The notes under the pieces were generated by a model, which saw only the letters and a list, made by a program, of their open reading frames with translations, did not search any database and was not told where the DNA came from. Shown piece by piece: positions 20,056 to 30,295 of a DNA stretch of 64,000 nt; the stretch's first letter is position 1, and each line of letters starts with the position of its first letter. Made by a program: the position numbers and the translations under genes. The DNA comes from Craspedostauros australis. Its lineage: Eukaryota > Bacillariophyta > Bacillariophyceae > Mastogloiales > Achnanthaceae. The DNA is taken from positions 1,302,001-1,366,000 of the forward strand of contig JAMXDE010000003.1 of NCBI GenBank assembly GCA_026770025.1, in the 5' to 3' direction.

Positions 20056-21546
20056 ATGCCGACAGAAGCGGAAGAAGAGACCCCAAGCGCACCCGCTGCC
20101 ACCAACGACGATGCCGAGGCCATCGAAGAAACGGATGCAGAGCTCAAGACCGGAGAAGATGAAAACGAAAGCAACATCGACGCTGCCAGCAACCCCGCAG
20201 ACAAAAGCAATGAGATGACGACCGAACGGTCCATCGGGAATGTCGAGGAAGACGAGGACGCGCCGGCACCATCGTACGATGACAAAGACGACGACGAGAT
20301 TGTCATCAACGAAGATGAGATCGTCAATGCCGTCCAGGTGGAATATCCCGAGGCCACGTTGGCCGAATGCCAGCGATTCGTGCGTTCGTGCCGTCACAAC
20401 TGCAGCACGCGACGTCGCACGAACAAGCCGGAATACATCCAGCAGCAGGCCGAGCAGCTCATGGAGTCCTACCTGGATTGGCGATCGTGCTTTGGCATGG
20501 ATTACGGCAAGGATGACGAGGCTGCATCGGATGCCGTGCAGGAGGATTACGGACTTTTGTCTGCGGCAGCGCACGATTCGAAGGATTGGCTGTGGGCCGC
20601 CGAGAAGGCATTGGGCGTCATGGAAACGCAGAAGAAGGTCAAGGAACTCGAAGCCCAGGCCAAGTTGGAAGCGAGGAAGAACAGGAACAAGAAGAAGAAG
20701 GACAAGGATGATGGAAAGAAGGTTGCCAGCATCCCCGATATTGAGCAGGTTCTCAAGGAAGAAGAGGAAGCCGCAGCAGCAGCCGCCGCCAAAGAGAATG
20801 GCGATGGTGAAGAGAATGCAAACGGTGATGCAGCAAACGGCGACGCCAAAAAAGACGACACCAAAGATCAAAACAACAAACCCAAACCCAAACCAGAAGA
20901 TCTCGCTCAACTGCTCTTCTTGCACAAAGACGATGGCGACGAGCAGAAACCGCTCAAGGACAAGGACGGTTTCACCATCCTGCATTGCATACCCGCCCAG
21001 GTCGATCGAACCGTCATCGATACCGAAACGCACGCCAACGCGTTGGCATTTTACATGGATCGCATCTTCGATCGCAGCACCGACGAACGCTTCACCGTTG
21101 CCATCGATCTGCGTCCCGGTGTAGGCTGGCCCAATCCCTTGGCCGTCAGCATGATCAATTTTGCACGCAAGGTCACCAACATCCTGCAGGGTCTGTATCC
21201 CGAACGGTGCGAACGTCTCATCATCTACCCGCTGCCTCGCATCGCCGCACATGTGTGGAGGGCCGTCAAGGTCTTCATGCAGAAGGAGATTGCCGACAAG
21301 GTCATCATCGCGCCCGGACCGGCCGTCATGAAATCTCCCATGCCCAAGGAGGAGCTGTTGCAGTACATCGACGCGGATGTGTTGGAGAAGCTGGACGCGC
21401 ATCGGACCAACCGCTTCAAGGCGGTGGCCAAAGACGAAAAAGACGAAGACAAGGAGGAGGCAGAAACCGTGGCAGAAAATATCGAGGACGAAGCAACAGC
21501 AACGACGCCGGTCGAAGCTGGAGCTGAAACTGAAACTGACAAATGA
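20056..21546 (+). CDS. CRAL-TRIO (Sec14-like) domain protein
   Basis: 496 residues in one exon. The ATG at 20056 (context caccATGc) is preferred to the in-frame GTG at 20047. The N-terminal ~75 residues are acidic and disordered. Residues ~75-190 resemble the helical CRAL-TRIO N region (AVQVEYPEATLAECQRFVRS; QQAEQLMESYLDWR). A Lys/Glu/Ala-rich insert (~190-300) looks like a charged coiled coil. Residues ~300-460 resemble the lipid-binding CRAL-TRIO fold: GFTILHCIPAQVDR, FTVAIDLRPGVGW, VTNILQGLYPERCERLIIYP, and AAHVWRAVKVFM followed by ADKVIIA. The YPERCERLIIYP motif is the strongest mark. Sec14-like proteins exchange phosphoinositides and other hydrophobic ligands between membranes. The ligand is not predictable here. 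The long charged insert between helical and core parts is unusual. The acidic C-terminal tail looks disordered. Confidence 0.82.
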   Translation: MPTEAEEETPSAPAATNDDAEAIEETDAELKTGEDENESNIDAASNPADKSNEMTTERSIGNVEEDEDAPAPSYDDKDDDEIVINEDEIVNAVQVEYPEATLAECQRFVRSCRHNCSTRRRTNKPEYIQQQAEQLMESYLDWRSCFGMDYGKDDEAASDAVQEDYGLLSAAAHDSKDWLWAAEKALGVMETQKKVKELEAQAKLEARKNRNKKKKDKDDGKKVASIPDIEQVLKEEEEAAAAAAAKENGDGEENANGDAANGDAKKDDTKDQNNKPKPKPEDLAQLLFLHKDDGDEQKPLKDKDGFTILHCIPAQVDRTVIDTETHANALAFYMDRIFDRSTDERFTVAIDLRPGVGWPNPLAVSMINFARKVTNILQGLYPERCERLIIYPLPRIAAHVWRAVKVFMQKEIADKVIIAPGPAVMKSPMPKEELLQYIDADVLEKLDAHRTNRFKAVAKDEKDEDKEEAETVAENIEDEATATTPVEAGAETETDK

Positions 21547-21890
21547 TGTGAATATCCGAAATGAAATACTACAAGTACAAAAGTTGGAATGTACCCAATG
21601 TATGGTAGACTGCTGATCGTCTTTTTGCTCTGTTGGGGCTCACATGCAAAGTTGTCGCTTGGTTGCAGAGCGTGAGTACACTCGGAACATAACCTGGTAC
21701 TCCACTCATGCTTGCATGCTTGTGGATCACAGCCTCGCGAAACGCTGCCTGTTCTACATTCATGGTCATCGTGTTACCATACAACTGCTTCATTTATTTC
21801 GATTACCCATTTCCAATGACACGTGGATTAATCAACTACTGTCCAAATCAAATCAAGGGGCCCATGGACAAACACAGTGAACAACATGTC
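21547..21890. other. Convergent gap
   Basis: 3' flanks of the CRAL-TRIO gene and the first CDPK gene. No gene or clear structure was seen. Confidence 0.6.
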
Positions 21891-24289
21891 TTAGAGCATC
21901 TCGCGAGCTGAATTTTCCAAGGTGGAATCATATCGACCACCCGGGATCTTGGCATCAAGACCCAGAAGTTGCGTGCTATCATCGTTCATCGTCGACGTGG
22001 ATTCGAGATGGGCCACCTGCTTCACCATTCGGTTCGTCTTCTTGCGGAACATTTCCAGGAACTCAGGGTAGGATACTGTGTGATTAAAAATGAATAGTGA
22101 GGATACAAGATGGGCTGGTGTGAGACGGGGTCTGCTTGTTGCCAATGGCACAGCATGATGCAGCACAGACAACAGCATTGTCACATGGGAGGAACAATAA
22201 CACTCACGTTGACCATCACCGTCCTTGTCGCCCGAGTTGATGATTTCATCAATCTCCTTGGACGTAGTTTCTTCGCCCAGCATCTCGCGCAGGTTCTGCC
22301 GAGATATGAATCCGCTGTCGTCAGAATCCAATCGATCGAAGGCCTCCGCGATGCGTTCTTCGGCGATGTGGCCGTGCGCTTCCAAGGTCGCTGCGAGGAA
22401 TTCGGTGTACATGATGTGGCCGTTGCGGTTGACGTCGATGCTTTCAAAGATCTCCTTGACCGTGTCGGGCGAGTAGTTGGCATCCTGCAGGGCCTTTTCG
22501 AATTCTTCGTAGGTGATGACTCCGTCGTTGGTGGCGTCGTACTGATCGAAGCATTGGCGCAGATGCAAGATCTCCTCCGTGCTGGATCGGTGGGCGATGA
22601 CGTTGAGCGCGATCTTCTTGAGCTGGGATGTGTTCTTGTAGTTGAGGAGGCTTGCGTCGACGGCGGTGGAGATGGTGACATCCGGCTTGCGTTCGGAGAG
22701 GTTGAATTCCTTGGAGAGCCATATGTGCGCCAGTGCATCCGCGGCCCTCATGCGTTTCTTTGGATCGAGAACGAGGAGCTTGCTGACCATGTCTTTGGAT
22801 TCTGGTGACTTGCCATCCCAGTGGCTTCCTTCGACTGAGTACTGGGCGCGCATGATGAGATCGATCATCTGCCTCCGCCTTTTGTGGTAGAACGGTCTGT
22901 GGGACGTGAGGAGCATGTAGGCGATGACACCGCACGACCACAGATCCGCCTGCGATGTGTAGACTCCCTGAAGCACTTGAGCTGCAGGCCAAGTGAATGT
23001 GAATGCGAGTGTGGGTGTGAGAATGAGTTTCATGAAACCAGAGGTGTTGTGATGAGTGGTTGAGAAGTGACGCGAGAAGAGCAGCAGCAATTCAACACAA
23101 GCAAGCGCATAAAATCCAACCGACAAAAGAAGCACGTTGACTTACGAGCCATGGTGTAGATGGTGCCCACTCCTTCCGTCATGGTGTCACGCTGACCGGC
23201 AAGGAACTTCTTGGAAAGTCCAAAATCGATGACCTTGATCTCGGCGTGGTTGGAATTGTTCTCGAACATGATATTTTCGAATTTGAGATCGCGATGGACG
23301 ATGCCATGGTCGTGCAGGTACTTGATGGCAGAAAGGAGCTTGCCCATGATGTTGGCGGATTGCTTTTCCGTGTAGGGTGCGCGCGTGTAGAGATCGTCGC
23401 CGTCGCAAAGCTCAAGGACGATGTAAATTTGCTTCTTGTAGTCGTACACCTCGTGCGCCTTGACGATGTTGGGATGGTCCTGTTATTCGTGATGCGAACG
23501 CGGCCGTGCGAATATTGCGGCAACAGCGACAGAAGAAGCAGACGCAGAGACACAGGCAAATGACAAGTCACCAAATGGTGGAATAGGAAAAGAGAAATAG
23601 AAATGGAAGGAGTATCGAGCGTGAGCATTGCGTGTCCCCCAAATGGGCATCTAACATTCCAGATACGTTCCTTTTATGCCGTACAGCAGCAGCATTCTTC
23701 TCCATTTGATCTGCAGAACCACCATTGCGACGCGCGGTCCAATATGGTCCAAGGCAATCCAAAGAACAATACAGTGCAACAGAGCAACAGAGCAACTGAC
23801 CATCCCCTTGAGAATATCGATTTCGTTGCGCAGTTCATTGAGAAAGAGCGGCGACACGCGGTCCAGAATGATGCTCTTGAGCGCGTAATTGACGGGCACA
23901 TCGCGGCGTTCCTTGATCTCCTCGGGATGCGCCTTGACGCCGCCAAAGACGGTCTTGGTCTTGGTCACGGCCGATCCTCCAATGGCGTCCGGCTTGATCT
24001 GCACTTTGGCCACGAATCCCATGGATCCGTTGCCCAGGACCTTGACGGTGTCGTACTTTTTGAAGACATCGTTCTTCGTCTGGTGCCTCAGCAGGTTGGA
24101 ATGCAGCGACGATCCGGTCGTGTCGCGGCTGGAGGACTTGTGCAGCGAGCCCTTGTCCTTTGCCTTGGTTGTCGCTGTCTTTGCCGTTGTTGCTGTTGTG
24201 GTGGGTGCCGCAGCGGCTGCTGCCTTGTTGCCGCCACCTGCAGGAGAGGTCTCCTGCACCTGCTGTTCGGCTGCCAAGCAGTTGCCCAT
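21891..24289 (-). CDS. Calcium-dependent protein kinase (CDPK) 1
   Basis: Four exons on the minus strand: 24289-23801, 23479-23146, 22981-22208 and 22075-21891. Phases agree, giving 593 residues. It starts MGNCLAA, a good N-myristoylation signal with an adjacent Cys for palmitoylation, so membrane association is likely. Kinase: glycine loop GNGSMGFV (~86-93), ALK lysine ~138, catalytic HRDLKFEN (Asp ~227), DFG ~248, then TMAPQVL in place of APE (APQ). The usual CDPK junction (KKIALNVIAHR) leads to four EF-hands: DATNDGVITYEE, DVNRNGHIMYTE, DSDDSGFISRQN and DKDGDGQLSYPE. The third loop ends in Asn, not Glu, so its Ca2+ binding may be weak. CDPKs translate Ca2+ transients into Ser/Thr phosphorylation. 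A paralogue lies about 3.4 kb away on the other strand. Confidence 0.93.
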
Positions 24290-25008
24290 CTCTCCTCTTT
24301 CTCTTCTTTCTCCTCTTCTTTGTCTCTTGCGTGTGCTTGCTATAGTGCGCTTTGTGCGGCACTGCAGTATCAGTATGGTGGGATATGATGCCTGCTGCTG
24401 CTGCTGCTGCTGCTATGGATCTAGCGTTGTGGAAGTGTGTTGTTTGATGCTTGTCTCTCTGGGATTATGATTATGATGTGATTTGGTGTGAAGTATCGCC
24501 TCTCTTGTGAGGATTGGTTGCTGCCTGCTATTGATGACAAACGGTGCCGACAGATGGCCGCGTGACCCAACAGAAGCGAAGATTTTCAAACTCACGAATC
24601 AGCCACGGTGGCGGATGCAGCGACAAAAATCGCGGACAACGCACCGTCGAATCTCCACAAGATCACAGGGAATCCACGACTAAGCTGCATCAACGAATCG
24701 TCGTATTCGTATCGTGTATCATTCACGATTATGCGCGACTGGAAGATTTGGCTCTCCAACCACACAATCGTCACATCAACGCACATCAACCATTCTGCAG
24801 AACAAACGAGAGAGGTGCCAGGGTCGACAGAGAGCAAACAGAGGAGATTGCATCGACCAGATCCGAGAAGGAGCACACCATACGTAACAACAAGCAAAGC
24901 AACAGAACCGAAGAAGCAATTCGAAAGATCGAGCGCCAACATTGCCCGATCTCCAATTGCTTTGATACGACCGATACTGATCACCGAGCCTCATCCAACC
25001 CACGCACC
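24290..25008. other. Shared 5' region of CDPK1 and JmjC gene
   Basis: About 720 bp between divergent starts. It holds a (GCT)n run at 24392-24414. An open frame in phase with the JmjC gene extends upstream from 25009 but has no convincing start, and the signal peptide fixes the ATG at 25009. Confidence 0.6.
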
Positions 25009-27030
25009 ATGAAACTGCGACGATACAACGCCGTACTCCTCGCGGTCGTGTTGCAGGCAACGATCTCCTGCGTTGATGCGTTCTGCGTCAACTCCCATGC
25101 TGCAGCAACGCGACTCTTCTCCGCCGTCTCCGACACCAACGGCATCGCGCAATCCATCATCGACAACCTCGATGCCTCCAAAGCGCAGGAATACACCGAG
25201 ATGTTCGGATTCGACACGCCCGCCTTCTTTGCCGTGTTTGATGCCATTCGCAGCAGCGACGATGTGAGGTTGGGATTGCACGGTGCTCCGTTCGTGCTGC
25301 GCAACTCGGATGTCGAGACGAAGATGTCGCAAGCCACCTTTGTTGATTACTTTACCATGAAGGATTTGGAGAAGGCGCTGGAAGATGACTTCCTCGATGC
25401 CGCACGTGGATCGACGGATAATCGCAAAGGTTGGACGGTGCGTATGTAGTGGCGATGTTGCTGTCATTGGTGTTGTTATTGGTGTTGTTATTGTCATTGG
25501 TATTGTTGGATTCATTTCATGTGGATGCACGATCATTCTCTGCTTGCCCAAATCTCACGCACAATCCTCACCATCCATGCAACTAAGATAATCAAACATA
25601 CTCGCACGCATAATCCATTGCAATCCAACTTTCTCTGCTATCCTCAGATCACCGCCGTTTCCAATCCCCGCGGCGACTCCTTCGAAGAGGCTCGCATGAC
25701 CTACGACGACGTCCTGGCCGCGATGGAAAAGGGAACGGTCATCTTCAATGCAGCCGGCGCGCACATACCCAAATTGGCGGCTCCCAGCCTTGCCTGCACG
25801 GATGCCACCTGCACGCCCAACGCAATGAACATTTACATCACGGCGGCGGGCAAGCGCACCAGCGCACCGCCTCACACCGACAAGCAGGACGTCGTCATCA
25901 TCCAGACGTCGGGCCGCAAGCATTGGAAGGTCTACGCGCCGCCGGATTCCGTGCAGAATCCCATGGCCGATATGTTCGCGCGCGGTAAGGCCAATGACAA
26001 TCTGCCGCTGTACGAGTTGGACAAGCAGGGCACGTTATTGTTGGAGACCACGCTGAATGAGGGTGATGTCTTGTTCATTCCGGCCGCCTTTCCGCATACC
26101 ACCAGCACTGTCAACATGAATGACGACGACGACGACGACGATACCACCAGCATCCATCTGACGTTCAACATCGACACGCACGTGTGGGATTTGGATTACC
26201 TGAGCATCCGACGATTGGCCATGCGCCGCGCCTGCGTCAAGGACACCGCGCTGGGACAATCGCGCGAAGAAGACAACCGCTACGTCGGCAGGGTCAATCA
26301 ATTGCCCATGGACGTGCGCAAGGATGTTTTGGAGCAGCTGCCGTTGAACTTTCTCGATGAAGAGGCGTGCGATGCCGACACGGCGATCGAGCAAGTCACC
26401 GCGACCGTGATGGATATCTCGCAACGCATCGATGCGGAAACGGCCGATCTCGTGAGCCAGGATGTTTGGAGAGAAACCGTGGCGCGCGTGCGAGAACAGG
26501 GCATGGAATTGCTGGACATCCATCGCGACATGTACCTCGCCGCGATCGAAGAGGGACGCGTGCGCGAGGCCGAAGATGCCATGACGGCGCACATCGTGAC
26601 GCAACAACGCAAGACGATGACGCAGGAACGCATGCAGCGATTGTCGCTGTTCCGCGTGCAGCGATATTACGAGAAGATCAACGAAGCCAAGGCGTCCATG
26701 GTGACATGGTCCTACGAGGGTCAGCCCGCGGATGGCGCCGCCAGCGCGTTGCCGGAGAATTGGGCCTTCACGATGCCGCTGAAGGTGGGCGATCAGGTCG
26801 AGGCCGATTTGGGCGGCGCCTTCTTCCCGGCCACCGTGACGAAAGTCATCGGAAAGAACGCCGCGTACGATGTTCAGTTCTTCGACGGAGATCAGGAGAG
26901 CGGTATGGAACGCGGCATGCTGAAGTTGCTGGCGCCACCCAACCTTGCCGAAGACGATGAGGACACCTCCAACATGACACCGAAGCAGCTGAAACGCTGG
27001 AAGAAGCAGCAGGCCAAGAAGAGCAAGTAG
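25009..27030 (+). CDS. JmjC-type oxygenase with Tudor-like C terminus and plastid presequence
   Basis: Two exons, 25009-25437 and 25648-27030, joined in phase 0, giving 603 residues. The N terminus is a signal peptide (AVLLAVVLQATISC) ending CVDA|FCV at residues 24-25. This A|F junction, followed by a Ser/Ala/Arg-containing stretch, matches the diatom plastid-import motif. The middle is a JmjC/cupin-8 fold: NIYITAAGKRTSAPPHTDKQ supplies the Fe-binding H219-x-D221, GRKHWKVYAP the next strand, and DVLFIPAAFPHTTS the second His (~293). This layout is typical of ribosomal-oxygenase-like proteins (MINA53/NO66 group). Residues ~515-565 (LKVGDQVEADLGGAFFPATV, then DVQFFDGDQESG) look like a Tudor/SGF29-type barrel. 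The substrate is unknown. Family knowledge suggests Fe(II)/2-oxoglutarate hydroxylation or demethylation of a protein. The C terminus is Lys-rich. Plastid targeting is inferred from the motif. Confidence 0.85.
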
Positions 27031-27665
27031 CAAGTGTGGCAGAGTCGAGTCGAGTAGTGTACTATGTATCGGAATAGTACTGCCTCTGGAGTTCAAGTGG
27101 TCTCCCTACATGCACGGACAAGCGTAGGTCGTGGCCGTTCGCATTTTCATTCACGAGCTCCCGAATCACGATGTTGAGTTCTCGATGGTGTTCGTGTTGT
27201 GGGTGAAGAAGCGCAATGTTCTCCGTGATTCTGTTCGAAAATGCGACACCAAGCGCCGCCTTTCTGGTTTGGGGACAAGGGCGAAAATTCAACCACGGAA
27301 GAGCCATTGCGCGCATTCGCCTCCACTGTGTGTTGTGGAGATTCGAGAGTGATCATCACACACTCGTTGGTGCGGAATGCTCCCATGAGGTGAGGTATCT
27401 GCACAACAAAGCACAAGGCCTTCCTCTCTTTGCTTTCACACACATGTCACCACCATCATTGTGACTGTCACTTCCATCTCTCTGCGTCCTCGAATCAATC
27501 GACCAGCCATTGCACGAGTCTGGCCTCCAACCAGATCATCAGGTGGTGCCTCTGCTTCGACCTCTCGGCTTCCACTCCAGCTGCCAAGCAACGATCCGTA
27601 ACGACACTGCACTCCATAACATTCCACTCCACTATACGCCACGTTGACACTATCAACCGCCCAAC
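27031..27665. other. Intergenic region between JmjC and CDPK2
   Basis: About 635 bp between tandem plus-strand genes. It should contain the JmjC 3' end and the CDPK2 promoter. No gene is supported. Confidence 0.55.
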
Positions 27666-30126
27666 ATGCCGGAAAACTTCGTGACGCCGACCATCAGCGA
27701 GGATGATGGCTACGATCCAGACTCTCCGCAGTTTGCTGCGATGCCAGAGCTGCACAGCCATCTCATGCGAGCGCACGTCAAGCGCAATCCGTATCGGTAC
27801 TATTCCGTCATCCGGGTTCTCGGCGAAGGCAGCATGGGACGCGTCGAAGAGGTGCAGAAGGAGGGCAGCGTGGTGGGTGGATCGGCCAGGACGGCCTTCG
27901 TCGAGAACGAGAGGCGGCGGAATCAAGACTGCTGCTTCGTTCTTCCGACTGCCTTCCTCAAGCTCCTCTCGCCATTCTCCTTCTGTCCGATCAAGCGCCA
28001 TGACCACTTTCATGACGGCCAAAGTGACAGCAACATATTCAGCAGCAGCGATCGGGATCGCAAGCAGCAGCAACAGCATCCTCGCAGTGCCAACGGAGGC
28101 AGCAACAGCAACCAACACAAGAGAAACAACTTCCGCAATTCCAGAGACGCGCACGGTGATTTCAACAAGTTGTCCGTCGCAACCGATGACACCCTCCCTT
28201 CCACAGCACGCAGCAGCAGCAAGACCACGTTGGCTCATTCCACGTCGGCTCATTCCACGTCCTCCATGATCACGTTCGGCCACAAAAAGGAGGTGGTCTA
28301 CGCCCTCAAATCCATCCATCTGGACATGGTCAAGAACGATGCCATGCTCAAGCGAGAGCTCAACAACGAGATATCCATCCTGCGATCCTTGGATCATCCC
28401 AACATCGTCAAAGCGATGGAAACGTACGACTACAAGAATCACCTCTTCCTCGTCCTCGAATTGGCCAGCGGCGGCGACCTCTACACGCGCGATCCCTACA
28501 CCGAACGGCAGGCCTGCACCTTGATGACGGGTATCGTCGACGCCATTTCCTACCTCCATTCACGCAAGATCATCCATCGCGATCTCAAGTTCGAAAACAT
28601 CATGTTTGCGTCATACGAGTCGGAAGAAATCAAGATCATCGATTTTGGGTTGTCCAAAAAGTACGCGCAATCGGAGCGGTTGCACGATGCCGTCGGGACG
28701 GTGTACACCATGGTGAGTTGTTGTTGTTTCATATGCGCATGTGTGCGTGGGTCATCTCGTATGACATGACTGCTTGGTCCAGTCTCACTGCAAGCATCCA
28801 CTCACACAACTCTCTGCATTCGATGGTAGGCTCCGGAAGTCATCATGGGCAACTATGCTGAAAAGGTTGACGTGTGGTCCATTGGCGTCATCGCCTTCAT
28901 GCTGCTTAGTTCCAGTCTGCCTTTCTACGGCAAGACGAGGTAAGTCCCTGTCGTCTCCTCCTTGTTCTCCAGTCTGGACGAGTCAGCGTGGTTTGCAACA
29001 ATGTTAGTCTGTGGATGCCGCTTGGGATCTTGCCATGGCAGTTCTCCATTCTTGCACGTTTGGATCCGCTGACCTTCGTGCATGAACCAACCCACATGTT
29101 GCTCAACCCGCATTGTTTCATGCCAATCGCCATCCATGCTACACATGCACGCAATTGCAACTTGTATTGTATGATAGACAACATGTCATTCGCCGAGTGG
29201 TCAAGGGTAGATATTCGTTCGAAGGATACCGATGGAACACCACGTCACTGGCCGCCAAGCAGTTCATCCACAAGCTGCTCAAACTCAATCCCGCCGACCG
29301 CCCCACAGCGATACAGGTCTTGGACTTGCCATGGCTGCAGCAGAATGTGGAGCACATGCACAAGCGCAGCCGCCGGATGTCGGAATGCTTGGCCTTCGAT
29401 CGTGTTCAGGCGTCGATACAGAGCTTCGCGGGCTACCGACGACTGAAGAAGCTGGCCTTGCTCGTCATCGCGCACAAATCGACGGACGAGGAGATAGGAT
29501 TCCTGCGGCAGATCTTCCGACAGATCGACACCTCCAAGGATAGCGGCATCTCCATCAACGAATTCAAGGAGGCACTCGCCGATTATCAGTACAGCGACGT
29601 CGAACTGGAGCACATGTTCCATGCCATCGATATATACGGAACAGGCGAAATTCATTACTCCGAATTCTTGGCCGCCACCATGGAGGCGCACGGTCAGATC
29701 GAGGAAGAGCGCATTGCGGAAGCCTTTGATCTCATCGACGCGGACGATTCCGGATTCATCACGGTGGCGAACCTCAAGGACTTTCTGGGGAAGCAGCTGC
29801 CCGATGCTTACCTCAACGCCATCATCGATGAGGTCGACGTCGACCATGACCATTGCATTTCGTATGAGGAGTTCTTGGCATTGTGGGACGAGGCGGAGGA
29901 CATGAAGCTGAGAGAGAACTACCTGTGCGGCGCCAAGAGGCGGCAGGAGTCCATGGACGCCATGTCCTCATCGGGCAGCTCCGGCAGTCTATCGGAAGAG
30001 ATGACAGAAAGTGTCAGCGCCCTCAGCAGAGGGAGCATGACGTCGAACGAGCTCGGCGGTGGTATGTACTTCTTTGATGTCGAAAAGCAGAAGTCCGTTC
30101 GGTTGTCGCAACCGCCACAACAGTGA
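27666..30126 (+). CDS. Calcium-dependent protein kinase (CDPK) 2 with N-lobe insertion
   Basis: Three exons, 27666-28712, 28830-28939 and 29178-30126, in consistent phase, giving 701 residues. There is no N-terminal Gly2, so no myristoylation. Kinase: glycine loop GEGSMGRV (~53-60), ALK lysine ~215, HRDLKFEN ~304, DFG ~327, and an APEVIMGNY activation-segment end encoded at the start of exon 2. Between the glycine loop and the ALK lysine lies an insertion of about 140 residues, rich in Ser/Asn/His/Gln. CDPK1 has a shorter insertion at the same place, and both share a GGSA motif there. Four EF-hand-like loops follow ([48 protein letters not shown]). The second, third and fourth depart from consensus. 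The tail is Ser-rich. It is a paralogue of the divergently placed CDPK1. Confidence 0.92.
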
Positions 30127-30295
30127 AGCGCCCAACATCTGCAAGAAAGTCAAGTCAAGATGTTCACAAGTAGAGTACTATAATTGTTTTTGGTGTTCAT
30201 CATACCATGTTGATTGCAGACAGTATCCCCCTTTCTTTTCTGCTGCAACCGTTTCCGATGAGACAAGATTGCAGGGCGTTTCTGTTGGAGTCTTA

